The position numbers were made by a program, and so were the translations under genes. From positions 248,001 through 312,000 of the forward strand of contig NZ_VLKO01000005.1 in NCBI RefSeq assembly GCF_007830355.1: a DNA stretch of 64,000 nucleotides, written 5' to 3'. The stretch is from Flavobacterium tiangeerense (lineage in GTDB: Bacteria > Bacteroidota > Bacteroidia > Flavobacteriales > Flavobacteriaceae). A model generated the notes under the pieces. That model searched no databases and was not told where the DNA came from. It saw only the letters and a list, made by a program, of their open reading frames with translations. Within the stretch, counting starts at the first letter, position 1. Every line of letters starts with the position of its first letter. Shown here piece by piece: positions 19,119 to 26,530 of this stretch.

Positions 19119-20009
19119 ATGCAAAAATTAATTTACACTGTAGTAATTGCTATCGCCTCTTTTATAGGGGTACAAGCTCAAGAATTTCAAGGTATGGCTG
19201 TTTATGAGTCAAAAACTAGCACGTCAGATTTTAAATCTAGAATGCAAGGCAACAAAGAGATGACTCCAGATATGCAGAAAATGATGGAGGAACGTATGAA
19301 AAAAGCGTTCGAAAAAACATTTATTCTCAATTTTGACAAATCGGCTTCAGTTTACAAAGAAGAAGAAAAACTAGATGCTACAGGTCAAGGTAACGGTGGA
19401 ATGAGAATGATGATGTCTTTTACAGGCGGTGGCGGAACGTATTATAAAAATGTCAAAGAAAAATCATTTACAGTGGATAAAGAGTTCATGGGAAAAGAGT
19501 TTTTGATAAAAGATTCATTGCCTAACTTACAATGGAAAATGGAAAGTGAAACACGTGTAATAGGAGGTTATAATTGTTTTAAAGCCACAGCTGTAAAGCC
19601 AGCAAGTAAAACAGATTTTAGAAATTTTAGACCTAGAAGAGAAGAAACTGCTACTGCTAAACCAGCAGATGGTGCTGCTAAAACAAGTCTTTTGGATAAT
19701 TTAGAAATGCCAAAAGATATTGTAATTACGGCGTGGTATACTCCCGAAATTCCAGTGAGTCAAGGTCCTGAAAACTACTGGGGATTGCCAGGTTTGATCT
19801 TAGAGGTAAATGATGGTAGAACTGTTATTTTGTGTTCTAAAGTTGTTTTAAATCCAAAAGTCAAAACCGAAATCAAAGCATCTACCAAGGGGAAAGTAAC
19901 ATCACAAAAAGATTTTGACGATGCTGTTACAAAAAAAATGGAGGAGTTTAGAGAAATGAATCAAGGACGTGGCGGAAATGGCAATATGCAAATGCGCATT
20001 GGAAATTAA
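19119..20009 (+). CDS. GLPGLI family protein
   Basis: A 296-residue secreted or periplasmic protein with a signal peptide ending near VQAQ. It carries the family signature YWGLPGLILEVNDGR (GLPGLI at about 222-227) and the usual GGYNCFKATA segment with ITAWYTPEIPVSQGPE before it. The family is restricted to Bacteroidota. Its function is unknown, but members often sit beside outer-membrane barrel proteins, as here. It probably forms a unit with the barrel gene 31 nt downstream. Confidence 0.92.
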   Translation: MQKLIYTVVIAIASFIGVQAQEFQGMAVYESKTSTSDFKSRMQGNKEMTPDMQKMMEERMKKAFEKTFILNFDKSASVYKEEEKLDATGQGNGGMRMMMSFTGGGGTYYKNVKEKSFTVDKEFMGKEFLIKDSLPNLQWKMESETRVIGGYNCFKATAVKPASKTDFRNFRPRREETATAKPADGAAKTSLLDNLEMPKDIVITAWYTPEIPVSQGPENYWGLPGLILEVNDGRTVILCSKVVLNPKVKTEIKASTKGKVTSQKDFDDAVTKKMEEFREMNQGRGGNGNMQMRIGN

Positions 20010-20040
20010 TACCAACTATAGTAGTTTATACCCAATTAAA

Positions 20041-22791
20041 ATGAGAAAAATTTTAGTTTTTATCGCCTTTATAGCGGTATCAATTTCTTTTGCACAAAAT
20101 ATCCGTTTGGAAGGATTGGTTCAGGATAAAATAAAACTGCCGTTGGAAATGGCCAATGTGATGGCGGTGAACCAAACCACTAAAGCGATGGATGCGTACG
20201 CCATAACTACCGATAAAGGAAAGTTTACCTTAAATCTTAAATCCAACACAACTTATGTAATCAAACTAAGTTATTTGGGTATGCAAAATAAAGAAGTCAC
20301 TGTAACTACACTCGCTGAAAATATGGTTCAAAATATCACCATGGAAACTGGTGGCATCGAGCTTGATGGTGTAGAAATTGTGCGCGAGATGCCTGTTTCT
20401 ATAAAAGGGGATACCATTGTGTACAATACTGATTCGTTTAAAACCGGAGAAGAACGCAAGTTAGAGGACGTTTTTAAAAAACTACCAGGTTTTGAAGTAA
20501 CGGGCGATGGTCAAGTGCAAGTAGAAGGAAAAAAAGTGACCAAACTTTTTGTAGACGGAAAACCGTTTATGGAAGGCGATACAAAATTGGGTTCAAAAAA
20601 CATTCCATCTGATGCGGTCGATAAAGTGCAGGTACTTCGTAATTTTAACGAGGTGTCGCAAATGAAAGGCCTTGAAAACAATAATGATGATATTGCAATT
20701 AATATCAAACTTAAAAAAGGTAAAGATAAATTTTGGTTTGGTGACGTAAGTGGTGGTTTGGCAAATGATAAAGGATATATCTTCAATCCGAAGGTGTTTT
20801 ATTATTCGCCTAAAACTAGCATTAACTCTATTGTAAACTTTAATAATATTGGTGAAGTTTCATTGACTTCGGCTGATTTTTTCAGAATTAATGGAGGAGC
20901 ACGAAACACGATTGGTCGAAGTGGAACTTCTCTTACCTTAAACCGAAATTTCTTTGGACTTTCTGGTGGTGATAATGTAGCCAAGGCGAGTGATAAATTT
21001 GGGGCGTTAAATTTGAATCACTCCGTTTCAAAAAAATGGACTCTATCTAGTTTTGCAGCCTATTCTTCTACGTTTAATCAGTCTATTACCAATTCAGAAC
21101 GTGGTATTTTTGAACCGAACACGACCAACATTGCTACTTTAGAAAATAGAAAAAACAGAACAGATTCCAAAAACAATGCTTTCATTGCCAAATTTGGTTC
21201 GAAGTACAAGGCCAATGATAATTTTCAATTGGATTATGACGCGTTCTTTAGAAAAAATGACCAGCAAGATGTAGACAACAGTCAAACTAATTTCACTTCT
21301 ACTTCAAACGGAAATACAATAACTAATAATAATACGGTGATTGCTTTTCAAAAACAAGCACCAGCCTCTTTCAACCAGAGTTTGAATATGTTTTATACCC
21401 AAAATCCAAAATCGACTTGGGTGTTAGAAATGCAACATCAGTACGAGGATGAAGATCCATTTTACAATCCGCAACTTTCGGTAAATCCGTATCAAAATGC
21501 AAATTCAACAAATCCGAACGATCCAAGTGCTGTTTTTGTAAATGAAAATGCGCTGAATATCGAGCAATCTCGTTTTGTTAAAACCAATAAACTAGATGCT
21601 AAAATCGATTATTTTTATCAAATTTCGAACAAAAGTATATTGAATGTAACAGCGGGAAATACGAATGCTTTTCAATCGTATAATTCGAGTATCTTGCAAA
21701 TTCTTCAAGATAATTCAGTAAATCCGGTAGAGCAAGCGGCCTATAATAATGATGTGCGTTATCATTTTAACGATGTTTTTTTAGGGTTGCATTATAAGTT
21801 TATTAGAGGTAAGTTTACCTTTAATCCTGGATTTTCTGTGCATCAATACAATACTTCTAATGAGCAATTTGAAAACCCTTTCAAGCTTAATTTCACTAGA
21901 GTATTACCAGATATGTTTGCCCGTTGGGATTTAAAAAAATCTGAAAATTTGACCTATAACTTCAATGTTCGAAACGGTTTTAACGATGTAAATGCCTTGG
22001 TTGAAGGTTTTATCTTTACCAATTTTAACAGTTTATCACGAGGAAATGCAAAATTAGAAAACTCACTTATTACCAGCCATCGATTGAATTATTCTAAGTA
22101 TAACTTGTATAATTTTACTACGATTTTTGCAAACATCAGTTATACAACGACCAAAGATCCAGTAGTCAATGGAGTTTCTTTTCAAAGTATTTATTCTACA
22201 TCAGACCGTTTGAATTTGGACGCTGAAAATGAAAACTTGAACGGAAATGTTTTTTACTCTAAAAGTTTTAAAAAGTACTATAAATTAACGGCAGGAGTTA
22301 ATGCAAGTTGGAGTAAGAATTTTGTTTTGAACAGAAGAGTTAGTAACGGAGCAACTCAGGAATTTATTCAAGGGATAGAAAATGTAAATCACGGATACAA
22401 CCTAGCTTTTGCAACACAGTTTAAAAAATATCCTAATGTAGATTTGGGTTATCGTATTAATTTTTCGGAGCAAGCTGCCAATCGGTTTACAACTCAAACT
22501 CCTACAGTAAAATTAAATTATTATTTCTTGAATGGTTTAAATGTCAACTGGGATTATGCATTTAATCGTTTTAAAAATGAAACCAATGGCATTACAAACG
22601 ATTTCAAAATCATGACGGCAAGTTTGAATTACATCAAAAAAGACTCGAAATTTGAATATCGAATTCAAGCAAACAATTTATTAAACACCAGATCTAGATT
22701 GAATAACTCTTTTAGTGTGAATGGTTTTAATGCGAATGAAAGTAGAATTCTGCCTCGCTTTGTAACTTTCATAGTAAAGTACAATTTGTAA
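20041..22791 (+). CDS. TonB-receptor-like outer membrane protein with carboxypeptidase-regulatory domain
   Basis: A 916-residue protein from ATG 20041 with signal MRKILVFIAFIAVSISFAQ. An upstream in-frame ATG at 19969 overlaps the GLPGLI gene and would bury the signal. Residues about 20-110 form a carboxypeptidase-D regulatory-like domain. Residues 115-230 resemble a TonB-receptor plug (VKGDTIVYNTDSFKTGEE, LFVDGKPFMEGD, VQVLRNFN). The rest is an outer-membrane barrel with Asn- and aromatic-rich strands. It is the usual partner of GLPGLI proteins; no ligand can be assigned. Confidence 0.9.
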   Translation: MRKILVFIAFIAVSISFAQNIRLEGLVQDKIKLPLEMANVMAVNQTTKAMDAYAITTDKGKFTLNLKSNTTYVIKLSYLGMQNKEVTVTTLAENMVQNITMETGGIELDGVEIVREMPVSIKGDTIVYNTDSFKTGEERKLEDVFKKLPGFEVTGDGQVQVEGKKVTKLFVDGKPFMEGDTKLGSKNIPSDAVDKVQVLRNFNEVSQMKGLENNNDDIAINIKLKKGKDKFWFGDVSGGLANDKGYIFNPKVFYYSPKTSINSIVNFNNIGEVSLTSADFFRINGGARNTIGRSGTSLTLNRNFFGLSGGDNVAKASDKFGALNLNHSVSKKWTLSSFAAYSSTFNQSITNSERGIFEPNTTNIATLENRKNRTDSKNNAFIAKFGSKYKANDNFQLDYDAFFRKNDQQDVDNSQTNFTSTSNGNTITNNNTVIAFQKQAPASFNQSLNMFYTQNPKSTWVLEMQHQYEDEDPFYNPQLSVNPYQNANSTNPNDPSAVFVNENALNIEQSRFVKTNKLDAKIDYFYQISNKSILNVTAGNTNAFQSYNSSILQILQDNSVNPVEQAAYNNDVRYHFNDVFLGLHYKFIRGKFTFNPGFSVHQYNTSNEQFENPFKLNFTRVLPDMFARWDLKKSENLTYNFNVRNGFNDVNALVEGFIFTNFNSLSRGNAKLENSLITSHRLNYSKYNLYNFTTIFANISYTTTKDPVVNGVSFQSIYSTSDRLNLDAENENLNGNVFYSKSFKKYYKLTAGVNASWSKNFVLNRRVSNGATQEFIQGIENVNHGYNLAFATQFKKYPNVDLGYRINFSEQAANRFTTQTPTVKLNYYFLNGLNVNWDYAFNRFKNETNGITNDFKIMTASLNYIKKDSKFEYRIQANNLLNTRSRLNNSFSVNGFNANESRILPRFVTFIVKYNL

Positions 22792-22812
22792 GCTTCATTT
22801 AGCTTAAAAAGC

Positions 22813-22846
22813 AAAGGGGATTTAGTTGTATCTAAATCCCCTTTTT
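22813..22846. terminator. Strong bidirectional terminator
   Basis: AAAGGGGATTTAG (22813-22825) pairs perfectly with CTAAATCCCCTTT (22832-22844) around TTGTAT, followed by T. It separates the barrel gene from convergent metK. Confidence 0.9.
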
Positions 22847-22867
22847 TATATACTTTGTTTTGATTTT

Positions 22868-24118
22868 TTACAATCCAAAAGCAGTTTTTACTTGATCTAC
22901 AAAATCTAATTTTTCCCAAGTAAACAATTCTACTTCAACTGTTTTTGTTAATCCACCTGGAGCAGAGAAAGTCTTCGTTACGGTTTCAGGAGTACGTCCC
23001 ATGTGCCCGTAAGCAGCAGTTTCACTATAAATTGGGTTTCTTAATTTCAATCGTTGTTCGATGAAGTACGGACGCATATCAAAAATAGCTTCTACTTTTT
23101 TAGCGATTTCACCATTGGTCAAATTCACTTTCGCAGTTCCATAAGTATCAATAAAAATACCCATTGGCTTAGCCACACCAATAGCGTACGAAACTTGAAC
23201 CAAAATCTCATCGGCAACACCAGCTGAAACTAAGTTTTTAGCAATATGACGTGTTGCATAAGCAGCAGAACGGTCTACTTTACTTGGGTCTTTTCCAGAG
23301 AAAGCCCCACCACCGTGAGCTCCTTTTCCGCCATAAGTATCTACAATGATTTTTCTTCCTGTAAGTCCAGTATCTCCGTGAGGTCCTCCAATTACGAATT
23401 TTCCTGTTGGGTTAATATGGTATTGAATTGCATCATTAAATAAATGAGCATGCTCAGGATTTTTAGTAATAATTCTTGGGATCAATATCTCAATAATGTC
23501 TTTTTTGATTTTAGCAAGCATAGTAGCTTCTTCGTCAAAATCATCGTGTTGTGTAGAGATAACAATCGCATCAATACGAGTTGGTTTGTTATCGTCGCTG
23601 TATTCTAAAGTTACTTGTGATTTAGCATCAGGACGCAAATACGTAATTTCATTGTTTTCACGTCTTAAAACAGCTAGTTCTTGCAATAATTTGTGAGACA
23701 AATCAAGTGCCAATGGCATGTAATTCTCCGTTTCATTGGTTGCATAACCAAACATCATTCCTTGGTCACCAGCGCCTTGCTCTTCTTTGCTTGCTCTGTC
23801 AACACCTTGATTGATATCAGCAGATTGTTCGTGAATAGCCGAAAGAATACCGCATGAATTGGCTTCAAACATGTATTCACTTTTGGTATAACCAATTTTT
23901 CGAATCACTTCACGTGCAATATTTTGCACATCTAAGTATGTATTTGATTTAACCTCACCAGCCAAAATAACTTGACCGGTAGTTACTAAAGTTTCACAAG
24001 CTACTTTTGATTCAGCATCAAATGCTAGAAAGTTATCAATTAATGCGTCTGAAATTTGATCTGCAATTTTATCTGGATGTCCTTCGCTCACAGATTCTGA
24101 CGTAAATAAATAGGCCAT
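22868..24118 (-). CDS. metK: S-adenosylmethionine synthetase
   Basis: A 416-residue methionine adenosyltransferase that makes SAM from methionine and ATP. Signatures are GHPDK (residues 13-17), [12 protein letters not shown] (115-126) and the phosphate loop [19 protein letters not shown] in the C-terminal half. It is transcribed toward 22.8 kb, and its 165-nt leader contains a SAM-II-like structure (24183-24278), implying direct feedback by its product. It opens a 23-kb block of sulfur and methionine genes, which run the other way. Confidence 0.98.
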   Translation of the reverse strand: MAYLFTSESVSEGHPDKIADQISDALIDNFLAFDAESKVACETLVTTGQVILAGEVKSNTYLDVQNIAREVIRKIGYTKSEYMFEANSCGILSAIHEQSADINQGVDRASKEEQGAGDQGMMFGYATNETENYMPLALDLSHKLLQELAVLRRENNEITYLRPDAKSQVTLEYSDDNKPTRIDAIVISTQHDDFDEEATMLAKIKKDIIEILIPRIITKNPEHAHLFNDAIQYHINPTGKFVIGGPHGDTGLTGRKIIVDTYGGKGAHGGGAFSGKDPSKVDRSAAYATRHIAKNLVSAGVADEILVQVSYAIGVAKPMGIFIDTYGTAKVNLTNGEIAKKVEAIFDMRPYFIEQRLKLRNPIYSETAAYGHMGRTPETVTKTFSAPGGLTKTVEVELFTWEKLDFVDQVKTAFGL

Positions 24119-24182
24119 AAGTTTTATTATTTTATAAAATTAAGCGAGAAAAAATAATTGCTGAAAAGGTCTAAAGGAGAGT

Positions 24183-24278
24183 TCCTGCTTTAGCATTTTT
24201 TTACTGAAAATTATTCAGTATTCACAATGAATTGATTTCATTATGAAGAGGTTGCAATCAGTTCAAATTTTTCCTCTT
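24183..24278 (-). promoter_or_regulatory. SAM-II-like riboswitch in the metK leader
   Basis: Read on the minus strand: AAGAGG (24278-24273), a loop containing ATTTGAACTGATTGCA, then CCTCTT (24251-24246) closing a perfect 6-bp P1. After two small insert hairpins comes the conserved ATGCTAAAGCAGG (about 24196-24184). The loop string AUUUgAACugaUUGCA and the later GCUAAA match what I remember of the SAM-II fold, a pseudoknot sensing SAM. The element starts about five bases after the predicted transcription start. The assignment is from memory of the consensus; an Infernal search with RF00521 would decide. Confidence 0.65.
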
Positions 24279-24289
24279 GTATTTGGGTG

Positions 24290-24297
24290 CAAAGGTA
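24290..24297 (-). promoter_or_regulatory. Promoter -7 box of metK
   Basis: On the minus strand TACCTTTG matches TAnnTTTG. It predicts a start near 24283, just before the SAM-II-like P1 stem. Confidence 0.5.
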
Positions 24298-24447
24298 TGA
24301 AACCATTTTGAATTGCATATTAATCTTAACTTTTTTTTACTGTTTTATCTTTCGGAAATATTTTTTAAATCAAAAACAAAATTAGCGACATAAAAATTTT
24401 GTACTTTAAAAAACATTTGCGATATTTGATAATCAAAATAAGTAATC

Positions 24448-24498
24448 ATGAAATCATTTATTTGCAATATGTTAAAGGTCGCACAGGGAAATTCCTGA
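24448..24498 (+). CDS. Candidate leader peptide 1 (16 residues)
   Basis: A short ORF, MKSFICNMLKVAQGNS, ends 42 bases before an intrinsic terminator (24541-24570). GGGAA inside the ORF (24486-24490) could pair with TTCCC of the terminator stem, so the arrangement resembles an attenuator. The peptide has no strong amino-acid bias apart from single Cys, Phe and Ile codons. It could equally be a chance ORF in a small RNA. Confidence 0.35.
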   Translation: MKSFICNMLKVAQGNS

Positions 24499-24540
24499 GG
24501 GTTGCTTATTGCATAATTTGAACTAAATTATATAGTAAAG

Positions 24541-24570
24541 CTTCCCAGTATTTGGGAAGTTTTTTTTTTG
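24541..24570 (+). terminator. Intrinsic terminator after leader ORF 1
   Basis: CTTCCCA (24541-24547) pairs with TGGGAAG around a short loop, followed by ten T. Confidence 0.85.
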
Positions 24571-24594
24571 AAATACCACTAAGAATAAAAATTT

Positions 24595-24672
24595 ATGAAT
24601 ACACTAAAATGCCAACAAAAAATGTATGCAATAGCGCCTATTTGTGCTGTTGTACTATTTGATATATCGTGA
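24595..24672 (+). CDS. Candidate leader peptide 2 (25 residues)
   Basis: The ORF begins MNTLKCQQKMYA and is rich in Ile, Val, Leu and Ala in its second half. Right after the stop, CCGAAAGG (24675-24682) can pair with CCTTTTGG (24704-24711, one G-U), which removes the left arm of the terminator at 24699-24732. That is the mutually exclusive hairpin layout of a translational attenuator. What it regulates is uncertain: the next ORF is a 70-residue protein, then the SAM-I/metX transcript. Confidence 0.45.
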   Translation: MNTLKCQQKMYAIAPICAVVLFDIS

Positions 24673-24698
24673 CCCCGAAAGGACAGGTTGATAAAACT

Positions 24699-24732
24699 AA
24701 ACCCCTTTTGGATTCGTATCTAAAAGGGGTTT
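24699..24732 (+). terminator. Intrinsic terminator after leader ORF 2
   Basis: AAACCCCTTTT (24699-24709) pairs perfectly with AAAAGGGGTTT (24722-24732). T-rich sequence follows. Its left arm overlaps a possible antiterminator pairing. Confidence 0.8.
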
Positions 24733-24924
24733 GTTGCTTTTAGCAATACTGCAATTTTTAGAGAATAAAAAAAATAGCATTTGATGAAAGTTTTTTTCAA
24801 GATTAGGAACAAAAAAGGATAAAAAAATACAATAAAAATTAAATCATAGTAAAAACTGGTATTGAAGTTGATACTAAAAAGGAAAAATAATCATTACACA
24901 ATTAATAACTTAAAATGAACAACA

Positions 24925-25137
24925 ATGAAAAACAACAATTATTTTAGTAAAGCAATCCTTTTAATAAGGCAAGGATTATGGGGGTCAAAAAAAAGTAACA
25001 CTACTGCTCCAGTGGTAAATGAGCTAGTTCATCCTAGATTTGAGATGGATACAAATGATGACATTGCACTAAAGGCAGTGCCAAATTCATTACTTTTTTT
25101 AATGTATTCTAAGGAAAATGATGTCCTTTTTATCTAG
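24925..25137 (+). CDS. Small protein of unknown function (70 residues)
   Basis: ATG 24925 opens a 70-codon ORF starting MKNNNYFSKAILLIRQGLWG and ending FLMYSKENDVLFI. Composition is ordinary and codon use is like that of the neighbours, so it may be real, but I recognise no family. It sits between the two attenuator-like modules and the metX riboswitch and is followed by an 11-bp hairpin (25189-25241). It could be the gene those modules control. Confidence 0.4.
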   Translation: MKNNNYFSKAILLIRQGLWGSKKSNTTAPVVNELVHPRFEMDTNDDIALKAVPNSLLFLMYSKENDVLFI

Positions 25138-25188
25138 TGATTGCAAATGTATTTTAACTTGTGAGGAAATACATTTTAAATTAGGATT

Positions 25189-25250
25189 GCTGTTTTAACG
25201 GAGTTTTGGTCTAAAATGCCATATTTCTTTGTTAAAACAGCTTGCTTTTT
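25189..25250 (+). terminator. Hairpin terminator candidate after the 70-residue ORF
   Basis: GCTGTTTTAAC (25189-25199) pairs perfectly with GTTAAAACAGC (25231-25241) across a 31-nt loop, and a TTTTT run follows at 25246-25250. The large loop makes its strength uncertain. Confidence 0.45.
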
Positions 25251-25253
25251 GCA

Positions 25254-25275
25254 TACTTTTGCGAATATCGCAAAA
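25254..25275 (+). promoter_or_regulatory. Promoter -7 box and overlapping palindrome before metX
   Basis: TACTTTTG (25254-25261) fits TAnnTTTG, with TTTG at 25228-25231 as a possible -33 element. TTTTGCGA (25257-25264) and TCGCAAAA (25268-25275) form a perfect palindrome across the -7 box and the expected start, a good position for a repressor. Confidence 0.5.
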
Positions 25276-25364
25276 TTAATTCAGTCTAAACTTTGCAGAA
25301 AAATTTGCTCAGAATAAAAATTAGTGCTTTATTTGCACTATTAAAGTTCACAACAGTATTGAAA

Positions 25365-25470
25365 TGTTATAAAGAAAGGCAGAGGGATTAGACCCGATGA
25401 AGCCTTAGCAACCCTTCGATTTATCGGAGAAGGTGCTGCATTCTACCACGCCCATCGTGGAAAGATAACA
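25365..25470 (+). promoter_or_regulatory. SAM-I (S-box) riboswitch upstream of metX
   Basis: P1 is TGTTAT (25365-25370) with ATAACA (25465-25470). Inside are the conserved S-box strings AGAGGGATTAGACCCGATGA, GCCTTAGCAACCCT, AAGGTGCTGCATTCTACC, and GAAAGATAAC at the end. It binds SAM and shuts off the homoserine-to-methionine operon. No T-run terminator follows, but CTTTCTTT (25498-25505) can pair with AAAGAAAG (25371-25378), so control may work through another structure. The rest of the 405-nt gap before metX is promoter and leader. Confidence 0.9.
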
Positions 25471-25542
25471 CTAAGAATTTGTCTAGATAACACCTAGCTT
25501 TCTTTCTAATATTTCCAAACACAAGTCATAATTATAACAGAT

Positions 25543-26511
25543 TTGAAATTGGAAAATAAACCAACAACAATTACATTACACAATTTCACCACGGAGTCAG
25601 GTGTAATTTTTAATGCTCTAAACTTAAGTTATCAAGTTTTTGGGTCGCCATTACATACAGCTCCCATCGTTTTGGTCAATCATGCGCTAACCGGAAATTC
25701 ACAGGTTGTGGGCGATAATGGTTGGTGGAATGACCTGATTGGCACCAACAAAACTATTGATACTACAAAATATACCGTACTTGCTTTTAACGTTCCTGGA
25801 AATGGATTTGATGGAGTTGTAATTGAAAATCATCTTGATTTTACAGCAAGAGATATTGCTAGAATTTTTATAAAAGGCATTCATTTACTTGAGGTTACAA
25901 GACTATTTGCCATTATTGGGGGTTCTGTAGGTGGCGGAATTGCATGGGAAATGGTCGCATTAGAACCAACAATAACGCAAAAATTAATTCCTATTGCGAC
26001 CGATTGGAAAGCTACCGATTGGCTTATTGCCAATTGTTTTTTGCAAGAACAAATTCTGAATAATTCGTCTAAACCCATTCAGGATGCCCGTACGCATGCG
26101 ATGTTATGTTATAGAACTCCAGAATCATTTGCGGCAAAATTTCAGCGAACAATTAATGAGGATTTAGCCATTTTTAATGTTGAAAGTTGGTTGTTGCATC
26201 ATGGCGAAAAATTGCAACAGCGTTTTCAATTGTTGTCCTATAAAATGATGAATCAATTATTGAAAACCATTGATATCACTCGCAATAAGTCTTCGTTTGA
26301 AAATACAATCGAAGTTGTAACGGCAGAAATTCACATCATAGCCATCAATTCGGATTTGTTTTTTACAGCCAGTGAAAATAAAGCGACTTTTGAGCAACTA
26401 CAAAAAATAAATAAAAAAGTTAGTTATCAAGAAATAGTTTCCATTCACGGACACGACGCTTTTTTGATAGAATACAAACAATTACACAATTTGCTTCAAG
26501 ATTTATTCTAA
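25543..26511 (+). CDS. metX: Homoserine O-acetyltransferase family protein (alpha/beta hydrolase fold)
   Basis: A 322-residue MetX-type acyltransferase activating homoserine for methionine synthesis. The nucleophile elbow GGSVGGG holds the catalytic Ser, and the remaining triad members fit INSDLFF (Asp) and SIHGHDAFL (His). The NHALTGNSQV oxyanion region is also typical. The start must be TTG at 25543, because the first in-frame ATG is far inside the domain. It is shorter than classical MetX (about 350-380), mainly in the cap region, so the acyl donor is uncertain. It is the first gene after the SAM-I riboswitch and is followed 19 nt later by thrA. Confidence 0.88.
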   Translation: MKLENKPTTITLHNFTTESGVIFNALNLSYQVFGSPLHTAPIVLVNHALTGNSQVVGDNGWWNDLIGTNKTIDTTKYTVLAFNVPGNGFDGVVIENHLDFTARDIARIFIKGIHLLEVTRLFAIIGGSVGGGIAWEMVALEPTITQKLIPIATDWKATDWLIANCFLQEQILNNSSKPIQDARTHAMLCYRTPESFAAKFQRTINEDLAIFNVESWLLHHGEKLQQRFQLLSYKMMNQLLKTIDITRNKSSFENTIEVVTAEIHIIAINSDLFFTASENKATFEQLQKINKKVSYQEIVSIHGHDAFLIEYKQLHNLLQDLF

Positions 26512-26530
26512 GCTACAAACAAACAACACA

